Source: Paenibacillus antibioticophila
GTDB lineage: Bacteria; Bacillota; Bacilli; Paenibacillales; Paenibacillaceae
NCBI RefSeq assembly: GCF_000455265.1
Contig: NZ_HG005141.1
Location: 174,340-234,872, forward strand
Length of the DNA: 60,533 nucleotides
Direction of reading: 5' to 3'
Position numbers and translations under genes: made by a program
Part shown: piece after piece, positions 43,392 through 54,165 of the stretch
Position numbering within the stretch: position 1 is the stretch's first letter
How the letters are laid out: the number at the start of each line of letters is the position of its first letter
The notes under the pieces: generated by a model
What the model saw: the letters and a program-made list of their open reading frames with translations, nothing else
Told to the model about the DNA's origin: nothing
Database searches by the model: none

Positions 43392-43513
43392 ATCGCTTTC
43401 CCGTTTATAAAAAGAAGAAATCCTTATTATTGAAGTATACGCGTCGCTTTCCCCTCCTTTATATTAGGCACTAGCAACACTCAAACCACATACACGGAAG
43501 GGGATGCTACACA

Positions 43514-45022
43514 ATGAAGCACTGGAAACGATGGCTTGCACCAATTCTGATTCTCATGTTGATTCTCGCAGGTTGCTCGGGAGGGAATAAGAACGCGCAA
43601 GGAAACAGCGAGGGAGAGGAGAGCGGAACAACCGCTCAGAAACTGCCGGTTCGTTATTTACTTCCCGGCAATGAGCCCCAGGGCTTGAGTGAGGTCGTAG
43701 ATGCAATTAATGCGAAGCTGGAAGCGGACGGGCTCAACCTGGTTTACCAGCCGACCTATATCGCTTGGGATGCCTGGGACCAGAAAACAAACCTGATGAT
43801 GTCCACAGGTGAGGAGTTCGAATTGATTGCCATCATGCATGATACCAAAGGCCCTAACGTTCTGGCCGGAAATGGAGGCATCATTCCGATTAATGACTTG
43901 CTGGATGAGTACGGTCCAGTGCTGAAGGAGAAGCTGCCCGACTGGGCTTGGGAGTCTGTGAAGACCGACGGCAAAATTGTAACCGTTCCCAACTTCTGGA
44001 TTGACGTGGCCATGAATGAAGGCATGATTACATTCCGGGTGGATATGCTGGAGGAATATGGCCTGCAGCCGCCGACCACAACAGATGAGCTGTTAAATGT
44101 AGCTGAAGTGTTCCAGAAGAATTGGCCGCAGGATAACAAAGATGTATACATCAAGGTGCTGACGGAGCCCGCTAACCACCTGCATACAACATATGACACT
44201 TATCCGTTCACCGTAATCGATACGCTGATTTATGTCGACCAGGAAGGCAATGTTAAGCCTTGGCTGGAAACCGAAGAATTCAAGAAGGACATTCAGTTTA
44301 TGAATGAGGCCTACAAGCGCGGCCTGATCATGAAAGATGTATTGACGGCTCCGGCCGAAGTGATCAATCAGGAAGAGCTGGCAGGACGTTATCTGTTCCG
44401 CCCGGGCGATGTAGGCATTAACGACGCCGTACGGGAAACGTTCCCCGGAGCTCGCAACGACGCCTTCTATATGAACGACAGCATCAAATTCAGAGCGAAC
44501 GCACTTCGTAATTCCAACGGTGTATCGGCTACATCACCTCACCCGGAAGCAGGTATTCAGTTCTTGAACTGGGTGTTCAGTGATCAAGCAAACTTTGACC
44601 TGGTTCAAAGCGGCATCGAGGGCGTGCATTGGAAAAACACCGGAGATCATAAGAAAGACATCCTGGCCACAACAGACAATGGCGCACCTGTATATGAGCT
44701 GGCCAACTGGCTGCTTGGGCATGTAGAGTTCAACCGATACCCAAGCAATATTGAAGATGGCCGTTTGCAACGCCGTACTACCATTGCAGAGGATGCGATC
44801 AACAGCGTCACCATCGGCTTCAATTTTGATCCCTCAAATGTGGCAAGCGCTTATGCCAACAGCATAGCCGAATTAAAAACCAGTATCTATCCGCTGATGT
44901 ATGGCGTGGTCGATTATGAAACCTTCTTCCCTACCGCTCTGCAAAATATGAAGGCAGCGGGGATGGATTACGTGGTAGAAGAGTATAACAAGCAATTCCA
45001 GGAATGGCGCAGTAAGCAATAG
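43514..45022 (+). CDS. sugar ABC transporter substrate-binding lipoprotein, LplA type
   Basis: 502 residues. The signal peptide and lipobox LILAGC give Cys about 21. The mature part is an extracellular solute-binding protein family 1 fold, starting KLPVRYLLPGNEPQGLSEVVDAINAKLEADGLNL. The ribosome site is GGAAGGGGATG. No permease gene follows it, so it almost certainly serves the divergent permeases at 38887-40719. The length fits oligosaccharide binders of the LplA/YtcQ group. Confidence 0.9.
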   Translation: MKHWKRWLAPILILMLILAGCSGGNKNAQGNSEGEESGTTAQKLPVRYLLPGNEPQGLSEVVDAINAKLEADGLNLVYQPTYIAWDAWDQKTNLMMSTGEEFELIAIMHDTKGPNVLAGNGGIIPINDLLDEYGPVLKEKLPDWAWESVKTDGKIVTVPNFWIDVAMNEGMITFRVDMLEEYGLQPPTTTDELLNVAEVFQKNWPQDNKDVYIKVLTEPANHLHTTYDTYPFTVIDTLIYVDQEGNVKPWLETEEFKKDIQFMNEAYKRGLIMKDVLTAPAEVINQEELAGRYLFRPGDVGINDAVRETFPGARNDAFYMNDSIKFRANALRNSNGVSATSPHPEAGIQFLNWVFSDQANFDLVQSGIEGVHWKNTGDHKKDILATTDNGAPVYELANWLLGHVEFNRYPSNIEDGRLQRRTTIAEDAINSVTIGFNFDPSNVASAYANSIAELKTSIYPLMYGVVDYETFFPTALQNMKAAGMDYVVEEYNKQFQEWRSKQ

Positions 45023-45035
45023 CCGGGCATGACAG

Positions 45036-45083
45036 AGGGGCTGTTCAGAGGTATCAGCGAAAGCTGATTTCTGGGCAGCCCCT
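45036..45083. terminator. hairpin between the convergent binding-protein and aguA genes
   Basis: AGGGGCTG pairs with CAGCCCCT, with an inner stem ATCAGC/GCTGAT. T tracts are weak, so it is possibly a weak bidirectional terminator. Confidence 0.55.
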
Positions 45084-45123
45084 ATTCTACTCATCATCAC
45101 CGGCTTTGAAGACGGCTTCCATA

Positions 45124-47223
45124 TTAATAGATTGTTCTTCCGTGCTCATCCGGCACCCCGGACTTCCGGTAGAAGTATGTGTTGATAACATCACGCCAGT
45201 GCTTGGCATGCTCGGCCTGCTCCGCGAACCGGTCTGCGGCGGCCTTATGACGGACGGCGTCCACGCGACCTTGGAGTGAGGCCCAGCTTTCCCACAAACC
45301 ATCCGCCGATTCCGCCCCGCTGAAATGCGTGTCGTAAATATGCTGGATTACGGTTTTGCCGGAATGCAGCACATGCCCGTAGGGAACATGATGGAAGAAA
45401 AGAAGCAGCTCGTCCGGGCAATCTTCCAACGACTCATACATCTCACGGTTCGGGCTGAAGTATTGTCCGGCGTACCCGGTGCCCGTCGCCATCGTTCGGT
45501 CTACGCCGATGCCGTCACGGTCTGCGAAGTGGTAGGTTCCCCAGCGGGAATACTCATAGCCGTCCACGTCGGGACCGTAATGATAATGCGGGACAACCAT
45601 CCAGCCCACCCCTAATGGCGCTGTATAGCTCTCGTAAATCGGCCAGGAAGCCATCAGCATGTCCGTCACTTTGTCGCTGACATCCCGATCGCTTCCAAAC
45701 GTAAGCTGCGCCCACTCCCGCGCAATGCCCTCGGCGGAAAGGCCCGGATTCCAGATCAGACGCCCGTAGCCGTACAAATTCGCTTGTGCCAACGGGTGGC
45801 CGGTCCAGCATTCATCGTCCCCGATATTGGACACTGCGGCCACACCGCTGTATTTCATGCCGAACAGCGAGCCTGACACGATCCGATTCACTTGGCCCTT
45901 GCCTTCCTCGGCCGCATGTGTATCGAAATCCAGCACCTGCTTCCATTGCGGAACCAGATAGCATAAATGCCTTTGCTGCCCGGTGTATTCCTGTGCAATC
46001 TGAAATTCGATGATCTGATTGGTAGCTCTCATCGCTCCGAAAAGCGGCGATACCGGTTCCCGCACCTGAAAATCCATCGGCCCGTTCTTGATCTGCAGCA
46101 GCACATTATCCTTGAATTTGCCGTCCAGCGGCTTGAAATGGTCATAAGCAGCCCGTGCCCGGTCCGTGGATCTGTCCCGCCAGTCCTGCATGCAATTGTA
46201 AACGAAGCAGCGCCAGACTACGAGCCCGCCATACGGTTCAAGCGAATCCGCCAGCATATTGGCCCCGTCGGCATGATCCCGCCCGTAGGCGAACGGACCG
46301 GGGCGGTGCTCCGAATCCGCCTTCACAACAAAGCCGCCGAAGTCGGGGATGTGCCGGTAAATCCGCTCGCTCATCTCTTTCCACCATTCCCGGACACCCG
46401 CATCAAGCGGATCCGCGGTATCAAGTCCTCCCACAGCAATCGGGGCGGCGAAATTGATACTGAGGAACAACGCGATTCCATAATCCCGGAATACTTCCGC
46501 CACCCGGGTCACTTCAGGGAGACCTTCCTCGGTAATAAACCCGGTTTCCACCTCATGAACGTTCACATTGTTGATCGAGATCGCATTGATCCCCACCGAG
46601 GCAAGGAGCCGCGCATAATCGCGAACGCGATCCAAATCTTTGGAAATCTCCCCGTCCTTATAAAAAATAGATCTTCCCGAATATCCCCGCTCAATCGAGC
46701 CGTCCGCATTGTCCCATTGATTGATCATTCGCAGTTGATTGACCGGATGCTCCTCTATCGCCCATTGTGCCGGCTTGAAGCCGAGGGAGATTCCTCTAAG
46801 CAGGTGGAAAATACCGTAGATGACTCCTGCTTTCGAGGCCGCAATGAGCTCAAGTCGTTCTTCTTTCGCAGATAACACGTATTTGAGTGAATAGGCATCC
46901 CGCCTGGTTTCCCATCTCCGCTGGTCAGCGCCGTAACCATTCTCTTCTGAATGAAGACAAATCCATAGATAAGGTCCTTCGCCGTTCGTAGGAATTTGGT
47001 CCATGAACTCGGGAGTTACGCCCAGCATCGTATCCGCGCCTGCCGCAAGCTCCCGAACTGCGGCCGGGGGAATCCTCGATACTCCCCCTTCAACCACGAC
47101 CCGTTCCAGTATCCCCTTGTACAGGTTGCGAAGTTCGGATGAATCGGGTTCACTGTACTGCAGCCATGCTTTATACAATGTGCTTTCCGTTCGCCCGGTA
47201 ATAATTTGCTCCGATGAATTCAT
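45124..47223 (-). CDS. aguA: glycoside hydrolase family 67 alpha-glucuronidase
   Basis: Cleaves the alpha-1,2-linked (4-O-methyl)glucuronic acid from the non-reducing-end xylose of aldouronates. 699 residues without signal peptide. The N-terminal domain is followed by the barrel ([77 protein letters not shown], which contains the likely catalytic Asp and Glu) and a helical C-terminal dimerisation domain ([38 protein letters not shown]). I chose ATG 47223 after GGGGGCGGAG; a frame extension to 47265 overlaps GH43. It is the last gene of the xylan operon, 13 bases after GH43. Confidence 0.94.
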   Translation of the reverse strand: MNSSEQIITGRTESTLYKAWLQYSEPDSSELRNLYKGILERVVVEGGVSRIPPAAVRELAAGADTMLGVTPEFMDQIPTNGEGPYLWICLHSEENGYGADQRRWETRRDAYSLKYVLSAKEERLELIAASKAGVIYGIFHLLRGISLGFKPAQWAIEEHPVNQLRMINQWDNADGSIERGYSGRSIFYKDGEISKDLDRVRDYARLLASVGINAISINNVNVHEVETGFITEEGLPEVTRVAEVFRDYGIALFLSINFAAPIAVGGLDTADPLDAGVREWWKEMSERIYRHIPDFGGFVVKADSEHRPGPFAYGRDHADGANMLADSLEPYGGLVVWRCFVYNCMQDWRDRSTDRARAAYDHFKPLDGKFKDNVLLQIKNGPMDFQVREPVSPLFGAMRATNQIIEFQIAQEYTGQQRHLCYLVPQWKQVLDFDTHAAEEGKGQVNRIVSGSLFGMKYSGVAAVSNIGDDECWTGHPLAQANLYGYGRLIWNPGLSAEGIAREWAQLTFGSDRDVSDKVTDMLMASWPIYESYTAPLGVGWMVVPHYHYGPDVDGYEYSRWGTYHFADRDGIGVDRTMATGTGYAGQYFSPNREMYESLEDCPDELLLFFHHVPYGHVLHSGKTVIQHIYDTHFSGAESADGLWESWASLQGRVDAVRHKAAADRFAEQAEHAKHWRDVINTYFYRKSGVPDEHGRTIY

Positions 47224-47236
47224 ATCTCCGCCCCCT

Positions 47237-48793
47237 TTATCCATTTCGGACCTCGAACCAGTCAAACCGAGCCGCTCCGGAAGCAGGCTTGCCGTTCCCG
47301 CTGGCGTATAATCCGATCACCACACCTGTAAAGCACATCTTGTTCACGAAGTCTTCAGGCGACAGCGCCCGTGTGGATCCCTCGCCGAGCAGAACCCACT
47401 CCTGCCCGTCCAGAGAGTACAGCAGCGAATAATCGGTAACACTCGCCCGGATTTTAAAGAACACCCGGTCTGCCTCAACCGGATCCTCTGCGACTATTCT
47501 TGATACGCCTCTCTCCGTCAGTCTGACGCCAACGAGCTTCTTGCCGCCCACTTGCCTCAAGAAGATTTCATAATGGGCGTCTTCATCTCTTCTGGCGCAA
47601 AGCCCGGCCTCTTCGCCGTCACCGATGTTGCCGTATTCAAGCAGCGTGCTCCATTCCGACTGCACGTGCTGCTGCCGTCTCCCGGCAAAAGCAACCTGGC
47701 CGACATCACTCAGCCCGGCGGACTGTCCGTGCAAGGTCAGCCAGCCTCTCCGCTCCTTCAAAGACCAGCTGCCCTTCGCCGGGTTGCGGAGAAAGGTCCA
47801 GCCCTGCGGAAGCTCCGGTCCCTCGAAATCATCCTTGCCTTCAAAAACAGCCGCCCGAGCGGACATCGTCTCCTCCTGTTCCCCCGGCAGCCGAGGCACG
47901 CTCATTTCCAGATTTACGGTGCCTTCATTGTTGTCGATCATCGGCCATCCCTCATCATTCCAGGTTACGGGAGCGAGAAACGTCTCCCTGCCGAGTACGC
48001 TGTATCCGGAATCGACGAGCCGGACACCTAGAAAGGCAGCCCACCAGTCCCCGTTTGAATCTACGACCAGATCCGCGTGGCCCAAATACTGAATCGGATG
48101 CTCTATCCCCCGATGTGTCAGAATCGGATACGGATACAGCTCGAACGGCCCGTAGGGATTCGCGCTCCTGCCAATGATTTCCCGATGGTCCTTCGCGGTA
48201 CCGCCCGAGGCCGTCATCATGTAGTACATGCCTTTTATTTTGTACAAGTGGGGACCTTCCGTCCAAGGACCTCCGTCTCCCCTCCATATAACTACCGGCT
48301 CCGACAGCGCTTTCCCCGTAGCAATGTCGATCTCGTACTGGATCGCATGGGAGTCGTAATCCGCACCCTGCTGGGCGGTCACGTAAACCTTGCCGTCATC
48401 GTCGAAGAACAGGGACGGGTCAATCCCGCCGTACGGCACCATGATCGGGTCTGACCAGGGGCCGGCGGGATTCGAGGCCGTTACGTAAAAATTGCCGATC
48501 CCGCGCACATCGGTCGTAATCATATAGAATGTGCCTTCATGGTATCTCAGGGTAGGCGCATAGATGCCGTCCGAGCTGCGGCGGCTGCGAAGATCCAATT
48601 GGCTGTCCCGGTCCAGGACATGGCCGATTTGCTTCCAATGCGCCAGATCCCGGCTATGAAAGATCGGCACGGCCGGGAAATACTCAAACGAACTACAGAT
48701 CATATAAAAGTCATCCCCGGCCCGAGCGATGCTCGGATCGGGGTAAAATCCCGGCAGAACCGGGTTTGAATAGTTTATCGAATTTTTCTCCAT
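47237..48793 (-). CDS. xynB: glycoside hydrolase family 43 beta-xylosidase/arabinofuranosidase
   Basis: 518 residues, no signal peptide. Five-bladed propeller with the catalytic base Asp in [19 protein letters not shown], the pKa-modulating Asp in [15 protein letters not shown] and the acid Glu in [15 protein letters not shown]. The C-terminal concanavalin-like domain (about 325-518) matches the XynB type that forms the xylosidase pocket. The ATG follows AAAGGAG. It lies between the permeases and aguA, as in aldouronate clusters. It would split xylobiose and xylotriose inside the cell. Confidence 0.92.
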   Translation of the reverse strand: MEKNSINYSNPVLPGFYPDPSIARAGDDFYMICSSFEYFPAVPIFHSRDLAHWKQIGHVLDRDSQLDLRSRRSSDGIYAPTLRYHEGTFYMITTDVRGIGNFYVTASNPAGPWSDPIMVPYGGIDPSLFFDDDGKVYVTAQQGADYDSHAIQYEIDIATGKALSEPVVIWRGDGGPWTEGPHLYKIKGMYYMMTASGGTAKDHREIIGRSANPYGPFELYPYPILTHRGIEHPIQYLGHADLVVDSNGDWWAAFLGVRLVDSGYSVLGRETFLAPVTWNDEGWPMIDNNEGTVNLEMSVPRLPGEQEETMSARAAVFEGKDDFEGPELPQGWTFLRNPAKGSWSLKERRGWLTLHGQSAGLSDVGQVAFAGRRQQHVQSEWSTLLEYGNIGDGEEAGLCARRDEDAHYEIFLRQVGGKKLVGVRLTERGVSRIVAEDPVEADRVFFKIRASVTDYSLLYSLDGQEWVLLGEGSTRALSPEDFVNKMCFTGVVIGLYASGNGKPASGAARFDWFEVRNG

Positions 48794-48796
48794 GCT

Positions 48797-49756
48797 TTAC
48801 TCCTTTACGCTGCCAACGTTAAGACCGACGACGAAGTATTTCTGCATGAATGGGTATACCAGCAGGATCGGCACGGACGCAACGACCGTCACCGCAGCCC
48901 GGATCGAGATCGGCGTTACCATGGACTGAGCAGCCTCCTGCGTTATTCCCGCCCCTGCAGCAACCGCAGGGTTGTTGTTGGCATTCATACTGGACGATAT
49001 CAGCTTCATCAGCTCATATTGCATCGTACTCAGTTCTTGTCTCGAGGAGGTGTAGATGAATGCATCGAACCATGTGTTCCAGGCGCCTACGGCAACGAAC
49101 AAGGCGATTGTAGCCAATACCGGCTTACAAAGCGGGAAGATAATTCGCACAAAGATTTTAAAATCCCCCGCCCCGTCGATCTTTGCCGATTCAACAAGGC
49201 TTTCCGGAATCGTTCCGATATAAGTGCGAATAACAATCATATTAAACGCGCTGATCATCGATGGAATGACATATACCCAAAACGTATTAATCAGGTGCAG
49301 TTCCTTCATCAGAAAGTATCCCGGGATCAAACCGGCATTAAAGTACATCGTCAGAATAAAGACCAGGGTAATCGGTTTGCGGAACACATATTCCCGGCGG
49401 CTCAGTGTATAAGCCAGCATCGTGGTGAGTCCCAGGTTCAGCAAGGTTGAAAGTACGGTTCTTGCCACCGAGACCCAGAATGCATCATAAATATATCCCG
49501 AGGCGAATACCGCTTTGTAGTTCTGCCAAGTAAATTCTCTCGGCCAGAGGTAAATACCGCCGCGGATCGTATCGTTCCCCGCATTGAAGGACACAACGAT
49601 CGTATTCAGAAACGGATATAACGTGACTATAACTAGACAAAGCATGAATAGGGCGTTGAAGGTATTAAACAGGATCGGCTCCACACTTCTCTTTCCGACA
49701 GGTCTAGTCACTGCGGCAGCGGATGCTGGCCCAGGGCTGACGGTTTGGTTTGCCAT
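48797..49756 (-). CDS. aldouronate ABC transporter permease, LplC/YtcP type
   Basis: 319-residue CUT1 permease. A hydrophilic first 25 residues precede helix 1 (ILFNTFNALFMLCLVIVTLYPFLNTIVVSF). The coupling loop is SLVESAKIDGAGDFKIFVRIIFPLCKPVLATIALFVAVGAWN and the C-terminal PFMQKYFVVGLNVGSVKE. It follows the partner permease after two bases and precedes GH43 after three. Confidence 0.93.
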   Translation of the reverse strand: MANQTVSPGPASAAAVTRPVGKRSVEPILFNTFNALFMLCLVIVTLYPFLNTIVVSFNAGNDTIRGGIYLWPREFTWQNYKAVFASGYIYDAFWVSVARTVLSTLLNLGLTTMLAYTLSRREYVFRKPITLVFILTMYFNAGLIPGYFLMKELHLINTFWVYVIPSMISAFNMIVIRTYIGTIPESLVESAKIDGAGDFKIFVRIIFPLCKPVLATIALFVAVGAWNTWFDAFIYTSSRQELSTMQYELMKLISSSMNANNNPAVAAGAGITQEAAQSMVTPISIRAAVTVVASVPILLVYPFMQKYFVVGLNVGSVKE

Positions 49757-49758
49757 AA

Positions 49759-50718
49759 CTATAACAGCCTCTCTTCCCCTAGCCGTTTGGCGACTCCGTT
49801 TGCAATCAGCAGCAACGTTACGCTAACGACCGTTTTAAATATACCGGCAGCAGTAGCTAATGAATAGTTTCCTTGAGCGAGCCCGTATTTCAGTACGAAG
49901 ATGTCGATCGTCTGCGACCAGTCGACAATAAGGCCGTTGCCAAGCAAATATTGGATTTCAAAGCCTGCCTCCAGAATGTGGCCGACCTGCATAATCAACA
50001 GGATCACAATTGTAGATTTAATGCCCGGCAAAGTGACATGGAACATTTTCCGGTAGCGGCTTGCTCCGTCAATATCTGCGGCTTCATAAAGCGCGGGGTC
50101 GATCGACGCCATCGCTGCCAAATATATAATCGTATTCCAGCCGACTTCCTTCCAAACATGCGACGCTCCGACGATTCCCCAGAAGTACTTGCCTTCGCTG
50201 AGCCACTGGATCGGCTCATTGATCAGATGCAGCTTCATCAGGAGATCATTGATGATCCCGTCCGACGCCAAGCTTGTCGCCACAATCCCGGTTACAATAA
50301 TCCAGGACAGAAAATGCGGAAGATAGGAAATCGTCTGTACGGTTCTTTTCCAAAATACTTTTTTAATTTCATTCAGTAATAATGCCAGTATAATGGCTGT
50401 TGTAAAGCCGAGAATCAGATTGATGACACTCATGGCCAGCGTATTTCGCAGCACCTGCAGGAAGCTGTCGTCTTTAAAAAGGAACTCGAAGTGCTTAAAC
50501 CCTACCCATTTCTGCTCGCTAAAATCTCTAGCGGGCTTGTAGTCCTGAAAAGCCATGGTCCAGCCCCAAATCGGAACATAGGCGAACAATATGATATACG
50601 CCAGTAATGGTACGGACATGTATATCAACTGACTCTGATCTTTGATCAGGGACCAGGTAATCTTCTTTACTTTCCTTGGCTTCCGGACGGCTCGATCTTC
50701 TTTCAAGGTCTGATCCAT
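49759..50718 (-). CDS. aldouronate ABC transporter permease, LplB type
   Basis: 319-residue CUT1 permease. The coupling loop is DPALYEAADIDGASRYRKMFHVTLPGIKSTIVILLIMQVGH. The N-terminal 25 residues are basic (RKPRKVKKITWSLIKDQSQLIYMS). It lies 82 bases after the binding-protein gene in the same operon. No ATPase subunit is encoded nearby. Confidence 0.93.
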   Translation of the reverse strand: MDQTLKEDRAVRKPRKVKKITWSLIKDQSQLIYMSVPLLAYIILFAYVPIWGWTMAFQDYKPARDFSEQKWVGFKHFEFLFKDDSFLQVLRNTLAMSVINLILGFTTAIILALLLNEIKKVFWKRTVQTISYLPHFLSWIIVTGIVATSLASDGIINDLLMKLHLINEPIQWLSEGKYFWGIVGASHVWKEVGWNTIIYLAAMASIDPALYEAADIDGASRYRKMFHVTLPGIKSTIVILLIMQVGHILEAGFEIQYLLGNGLIVDWSQTIDIFVLKYGLAQGNYSLATAAGIFKTVVSVTLLLIANGVAKRLGEERLL

Positions 50719-50800
50719 AGTTTTTTCTCCCCAAAACCTGTTATTTTTGAAAGAATGGAAGGCAGATGAACGCCCTCCATTCTCCGTTTAAGTCAAAGCC

Positions 50801-52495
50801 TTATTTCACTGTCCAGGTATCTCTTCTCCATTGCAGCACTTCATTGATCCGGTCCTCGTAAGCCTTGATGCTGAGCTTGCGAATTTCGCTAACGTATTCA
50901 TTCCACACGCTTTCGAATTCATCCGGCTTTGCGAGAATAGCCTTCGGCAAGTACTTCGTAGACAATTCGTTTTGCTTCGTGTTGACGATTTTCGCTTCGG
51001 AGCTATCTACCAGGTCGACAGACCATGCAGGGTAAGCCACTTCGTTCTCAGGCGCTTCACTGAAGAAATCGACATAGCTGTTAAAGCCATATTGCGCGAG
51101 GAAGTTCTTGTCGTATTCTTCTAAACCAGCTTGATATTCTTCCGGCTGCGCGGCGGCATCCGTGGAATTCCCGTCCGAGAATTTGCCTTGCATTTTTGGA
51201 GCTCTGCCATAGAAGGCATCGGCTTTGTTAGCCAGCTTCCAGGTTCCGTCGGTAAAGGCATCGCGTTGTTCTTGCGTTTTCATGAAACGGCCTTCTTCAT
51301 TGACAATGTAATCTTCGCCTTCAATACCCCAGGTAAAGATTTTTTGCCAATCCTCCTGAATCAACGTATCCAACAGTTTAAGGATTCTTATAGCTTGTTC
51401 TTCGGATGCGTTGACTGTAATTCCGAACCCGTTGTCCAGGTTAAGCGCCGGGCGATCCTTATAATGGTCTCTTATGCTTTCATCATAAACAAGCGGAAGA
51501 CCAACATATTGTCTTTCGAATCTCTTCTGAGTCGTCAGCGCGTCCTCTGCACTCTGGAAGTTCCAGTGCTGGTCAAACATCCCTAGAACCGCGCCGCTGG
51601 AAATTTTGGCCATATACTGGTCATAGTTTTGGGTAAATGTTTCCTTATCGACGACGCCTGCCGCATTCATCTCGTTCAGCTTCTGGTAGTAGCGCTTCGC
51701 ATAGTCTTTATCCGCGAAAATTTCAGCTACACCGTCTTTAACCACTACGCCGCCGTCATTCGGATGACCGATCAAATGCTGCGGTGCATTGAACAGCCCC
51801 CAGTTTCTCCAGTCATAGTTCAGAATTTCAAAGCCGATCGTCGGGGTTCCGTCAATATCCGGATGCTTTTCCTTGTATTCCTTAATCAAGTCAAAGTATT
51901 GATCCAGCGTTTTCACTCGAGGATATCCGGCTTCCGCCAAAACGTCCTTCTGGATCCAGAAGGCAGGTCCGGAATACCAGGTCGAATCAGGGTCAGAATT
52001 ATAAACGCCATAATTAGGAAGGGTATAGATATGGTTGTCGTTAGGATCCCTCATCATGTTCCAGTACTTCTCATAATGCTTCTTCAGGTTCGGAGCATGC
52101 TCCTCAATCAAGTCTTCGAGCGGAATAAAGGCGCCTGCGGCCTTTAATTTCTGATTGTCCGTCATCATGTCCGGATAATCGCCGCCTGCGATCATAACGC
52201 CGAGCTTTTGATCGATATCGCCTGCAAGGAACTCAAATTTGAAGGAAGCTCCCGTCTTTTCCTTGATCAACTTGTAGATCTTGTTGTCAGGTGTCGGTTG
52301 TTGGCCGGCTTCACCGATAAATACCGATATTTCAAACGGCTCCACCCCGTTTTCGGAATTTTCTCCGGATACCTGTTCGTTATTTCCGCTTTTGGCGGCT
52401 TCCTTATTGTTGCCGCCGCAGGCTGACAAAACCAGACCGAGCGAGAGCAGCAGCATCAGGCTCAACCGGAATACCGATCGTTTCTTGCCCCCCAT
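50801..52495 (-). CDS. aldouronate ABC transporter substrate-binding lipoprotein, LplA type
   Basis: 564 residues. The signal peptide with lipobox VLSAC gives Cys about 26, followed by a Ser/Asn/Glu-rich linker and a family 1 solute-binding fold starting PFEISVFIGEAGQQPTPDNKIYKLIKEKTG. The length matches the large LplA proteins of JDR-2-type aldouronate transporters. TGGAGGTGC precedes the ATG. It is the first transporter gene behind its own promoter at 52583 (see the cre-like site). Confidence 0.92.
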   Translation of the reverse strand: MGGKKRSVFRLSLMLLLSLGLVLSACGGNNKEAAKSGNNEQVSGENSENGVEPFEISVFIGEAGQQPTPDNKIYKLIKEKTGASFKFEFLAGDIDQKLGVMIAGGDYPDMMTDNQKLKAAGAFIPLEDLIEEHAPNLKKHYEKYWNMMRDPNDNHIYTLPNYGVYNSDPDSTWYSGPAFWIQKDVLAEAGYPRVKTLDQYFDLIKEYKEKHPDIDGTPTIGFEILNYDWRNWGLFNAPQHLIGHPNDGGVVVKDGVAEIFADKDYAKRYYQKLNEMNAAGVVDKETFTQNYDQYMAKISSGAVLGMFDQHWNFQSAEDALTTQKRFERQYVGLPLVYDESIRDHYKDRPALNLDNGFGITVNASEEQAIRILKLLDTLIQEDWQKIFTWGIEGEDYIVNEEGRFMKTQEQRDAFTDGTWKLANKADAFYGRAPKMQGKFSDGNSTDAAAQPEEYQAGLEEYDKNFLAQYGFNSYVDFFSEAPENEVAYPAWSVDLVDSSEAKIVNTKQNELSTKYLPKAILAKPDEFESVWNEYVSEIRKLSIKAYEDRINEVLQWRRDTWTVK

Positions 52496-52561
52496 TTAAA
52501 GCACCTCCATAATGTTTTAGCCATTCAGGCTGTAAGCCCTTTCAATGACTCATCTTAATTG

Positions 52562-52588
52562 TAAAAGCGCTGCCAAAAGCGAACTATA
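52562..52588 (-). promoter_or_regulatory. promoter of the aldouronate transporter operon with overlapping cre-like site
   Basis: On the minus strand a TATAGT -10 box lies at 52588-52583, with a poor -35 as expected for an activated promoter. TAAAAGCGCTGCCA (52562-52575) resembles a CcpA site and covers the predicted transcription start, which suits glucose repression. Confidence 0.5.
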
Positions 52589-52617
52589 ACACAATTAAAG
52601 CATTACCCTTAAAAACT

Positions 52618-54165
52618 TTAGTTCCTGCCTTTATATTCACCCGGAGACATCCCCATCCGTTTTTCGAATTGCTTCAGGAATTGGCTGTAGTTCACATAGC
52701 CCACTTGCTCCGCAATTTCGCTGTTTCTAAGCTTGTTTTCCAGGAGCAGCCGGGAGGCCTCCTCGATCCGGAGGTTATGCACCCATTCATTGAATCCGAC
52801 TCCGTTTTTCTTCATGAGCAATTGCCCCAAGTAGACCGGATGCAGATAAAAATGTTTGGCCAGTTTCTTGATTGTCAGCCTTTCCCGATAATGCTCCCGT
52901 ATGTACTCGTTGATCTCCTGTACAATCCCCTGCGATTTAAGTTCCTGCTCCTCGCTGAGCAAATCGATGCATTCGTCACCGAGGCTCAGCAGCAGGGCCA
53001 GAAGCTCATTCAGGCCCAGGGCCGAATCAGCCAACGCGGAAAAGTCCCATTTGGCCAGCGCATCTGACGCTTTCTTGCCTAGGGAATCCTCCATGTGTTC
53101 TTTCATTTTGTACATTAGATGATAAATCGCCTTCTTGACTATTTCCGGTGCGAGCAGGAGTTCACGAAACAGCTCCGCCTCCGCTGTGACCGTCTCGCGA
53201 TAACCGGCTGCATTCAGAAGAGTTAACGCCTCCATCGCGTTATCCACCAACCGGGTCGGGTCGTAGTGGTATTGAAAATGCCTGTCTTCAATTGAAGCAT
53301 AAGAAATAACCCCGGTGTATTCGGGGTCATAAAATTTGAACTTCAATGCTTCTTCTGCGGTCTTATAGCAGTTTGCAAGGTGCAAGAGCGACTCCTCCGG
53401 GGCGCCGATGGCCACAGCCGCCCGTTGTCCGGTGTACCGCGCGGCAAGCTTGGCAAGCACCCGGCATACACCGTCCGCCTGCCCTTGATCCGGTGAATAT
53501 CCGAACACGATGCCTAAGCGGTTCATTGCCAGGTCAATCAGAAACATCGCCTGCTCCTGCGAAATCAATCCCGCCGCGGCTCCCCTAAGCTCAGCATACA
53601 TGGTAGGCTCAGTTTGAATCAGACAGATGTTCCATGCCTCCCGGCCAGCGGACAGCGTAATCAGATTATCCGGATATTCCCTTTCTGAACCGGGGCTATC
53701 CTCAAGCAGCTGTCTGATCAAGAAGACCTGTTCCTCCACGAGGGCCATCTCGCTCCATTGTTTTTCTTCTGCCTCATGCAGCAGTTCACTGTAAATCTTT
53801 CGCAGCTCGCCAGCGGCTTCTTCCGGCTCGACCGGTTTTAGCAAATAATGAGTGATTCCGTAACGCATAGCTTTCCTTGCATACTCAAACTCACTGTATC
53901 CGCTAATGATCGCGAAGCTGATGCTCTTGTTTCCGCTCTTCCGCCATTCTTCAATCATCTCAAGGCCGCTCATCAGCGGCATATTCACATCGGTAACGAC
54001 CAGATCCGGCGAAAGCTCCGCCATCGCTTTTAGCCCCTCAGCGCCGTTGGTGCAGGTACCGCACACTTCAAAGCCAAGCTTCTCCCAGTCGATCCACAGC
54101 TGCATGCCTTCCAAAGCGCCAGGCTCGTCGTCGATCAAAAGCACTTTAAATCTCACATCCGTCAC
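52618..54165 (-). CDS. yesN: two-component response regulator, YesN/AraC type (RR-A)
   Basis: 515 residues. The receiver domain (1-125) has the acidic pair IDDE, the phosphoacceptor Asp59 in LVVTDVNMPLMSG, Ser/Thr and the late Lys in HYLLKPVEPEEAAGEL. A long middle region follows. The C-terminal AraC HTH is KLAKHFYLHPVYLGQLLMKKNGVGFNEWVHNLRIEEASRLLLENKLRNSEIAEQVGYVNYSQFLKQFEKRMGMSPGEYKG. Its start overlaps the stop of the histidine kinase by four bases. It very likely activates the transporter and hydrolase genes downstream. Confidence 0.9.
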   Translation of the reverse strand: MTDVRFKVLLIDDEPGALEGMQLWIDWEKLGFEVCGTCTNGAEGLKAMAELSPDLVVTDVNMPLMSGLEMIEEWRKSGNKSISFAIISGYSEFEYARKAMRYGITHYLLKPVEPEEAAGELRKIYSELLHEAEEKQWSEMALVEEQVFLIRQLLEDSPGSEREYPDNLITLSAGREAWNICLIQTEPTMYAELRGAAAGLISQEQAMFLIDLAMNRLGIVFGYSPDQGQADGVCRVLAKLAARYTGQRAAVAIGAPEESLLHLANCYKTAEEALKFKFYDPEYTGVISYASIEDRHFQYHYDPTRLVDNAMEALTLLNAAGYRETVTAEAELFRELLLAPEIVKKAIYHLMYKMKEHMEDSLGKKASDALAKWDFSALADSALGLNELLALLLSLGDECIDLLSEEQELKSQGIVQEINEYIREHYRERLTIKKLAKHFYLHPVYLGQLLMKKNGVGFNEWVHNLRIEEASRLLLENKLRNSEIAEQVGYVNYSQFLKQFEKRMGMSPGEYKGRN

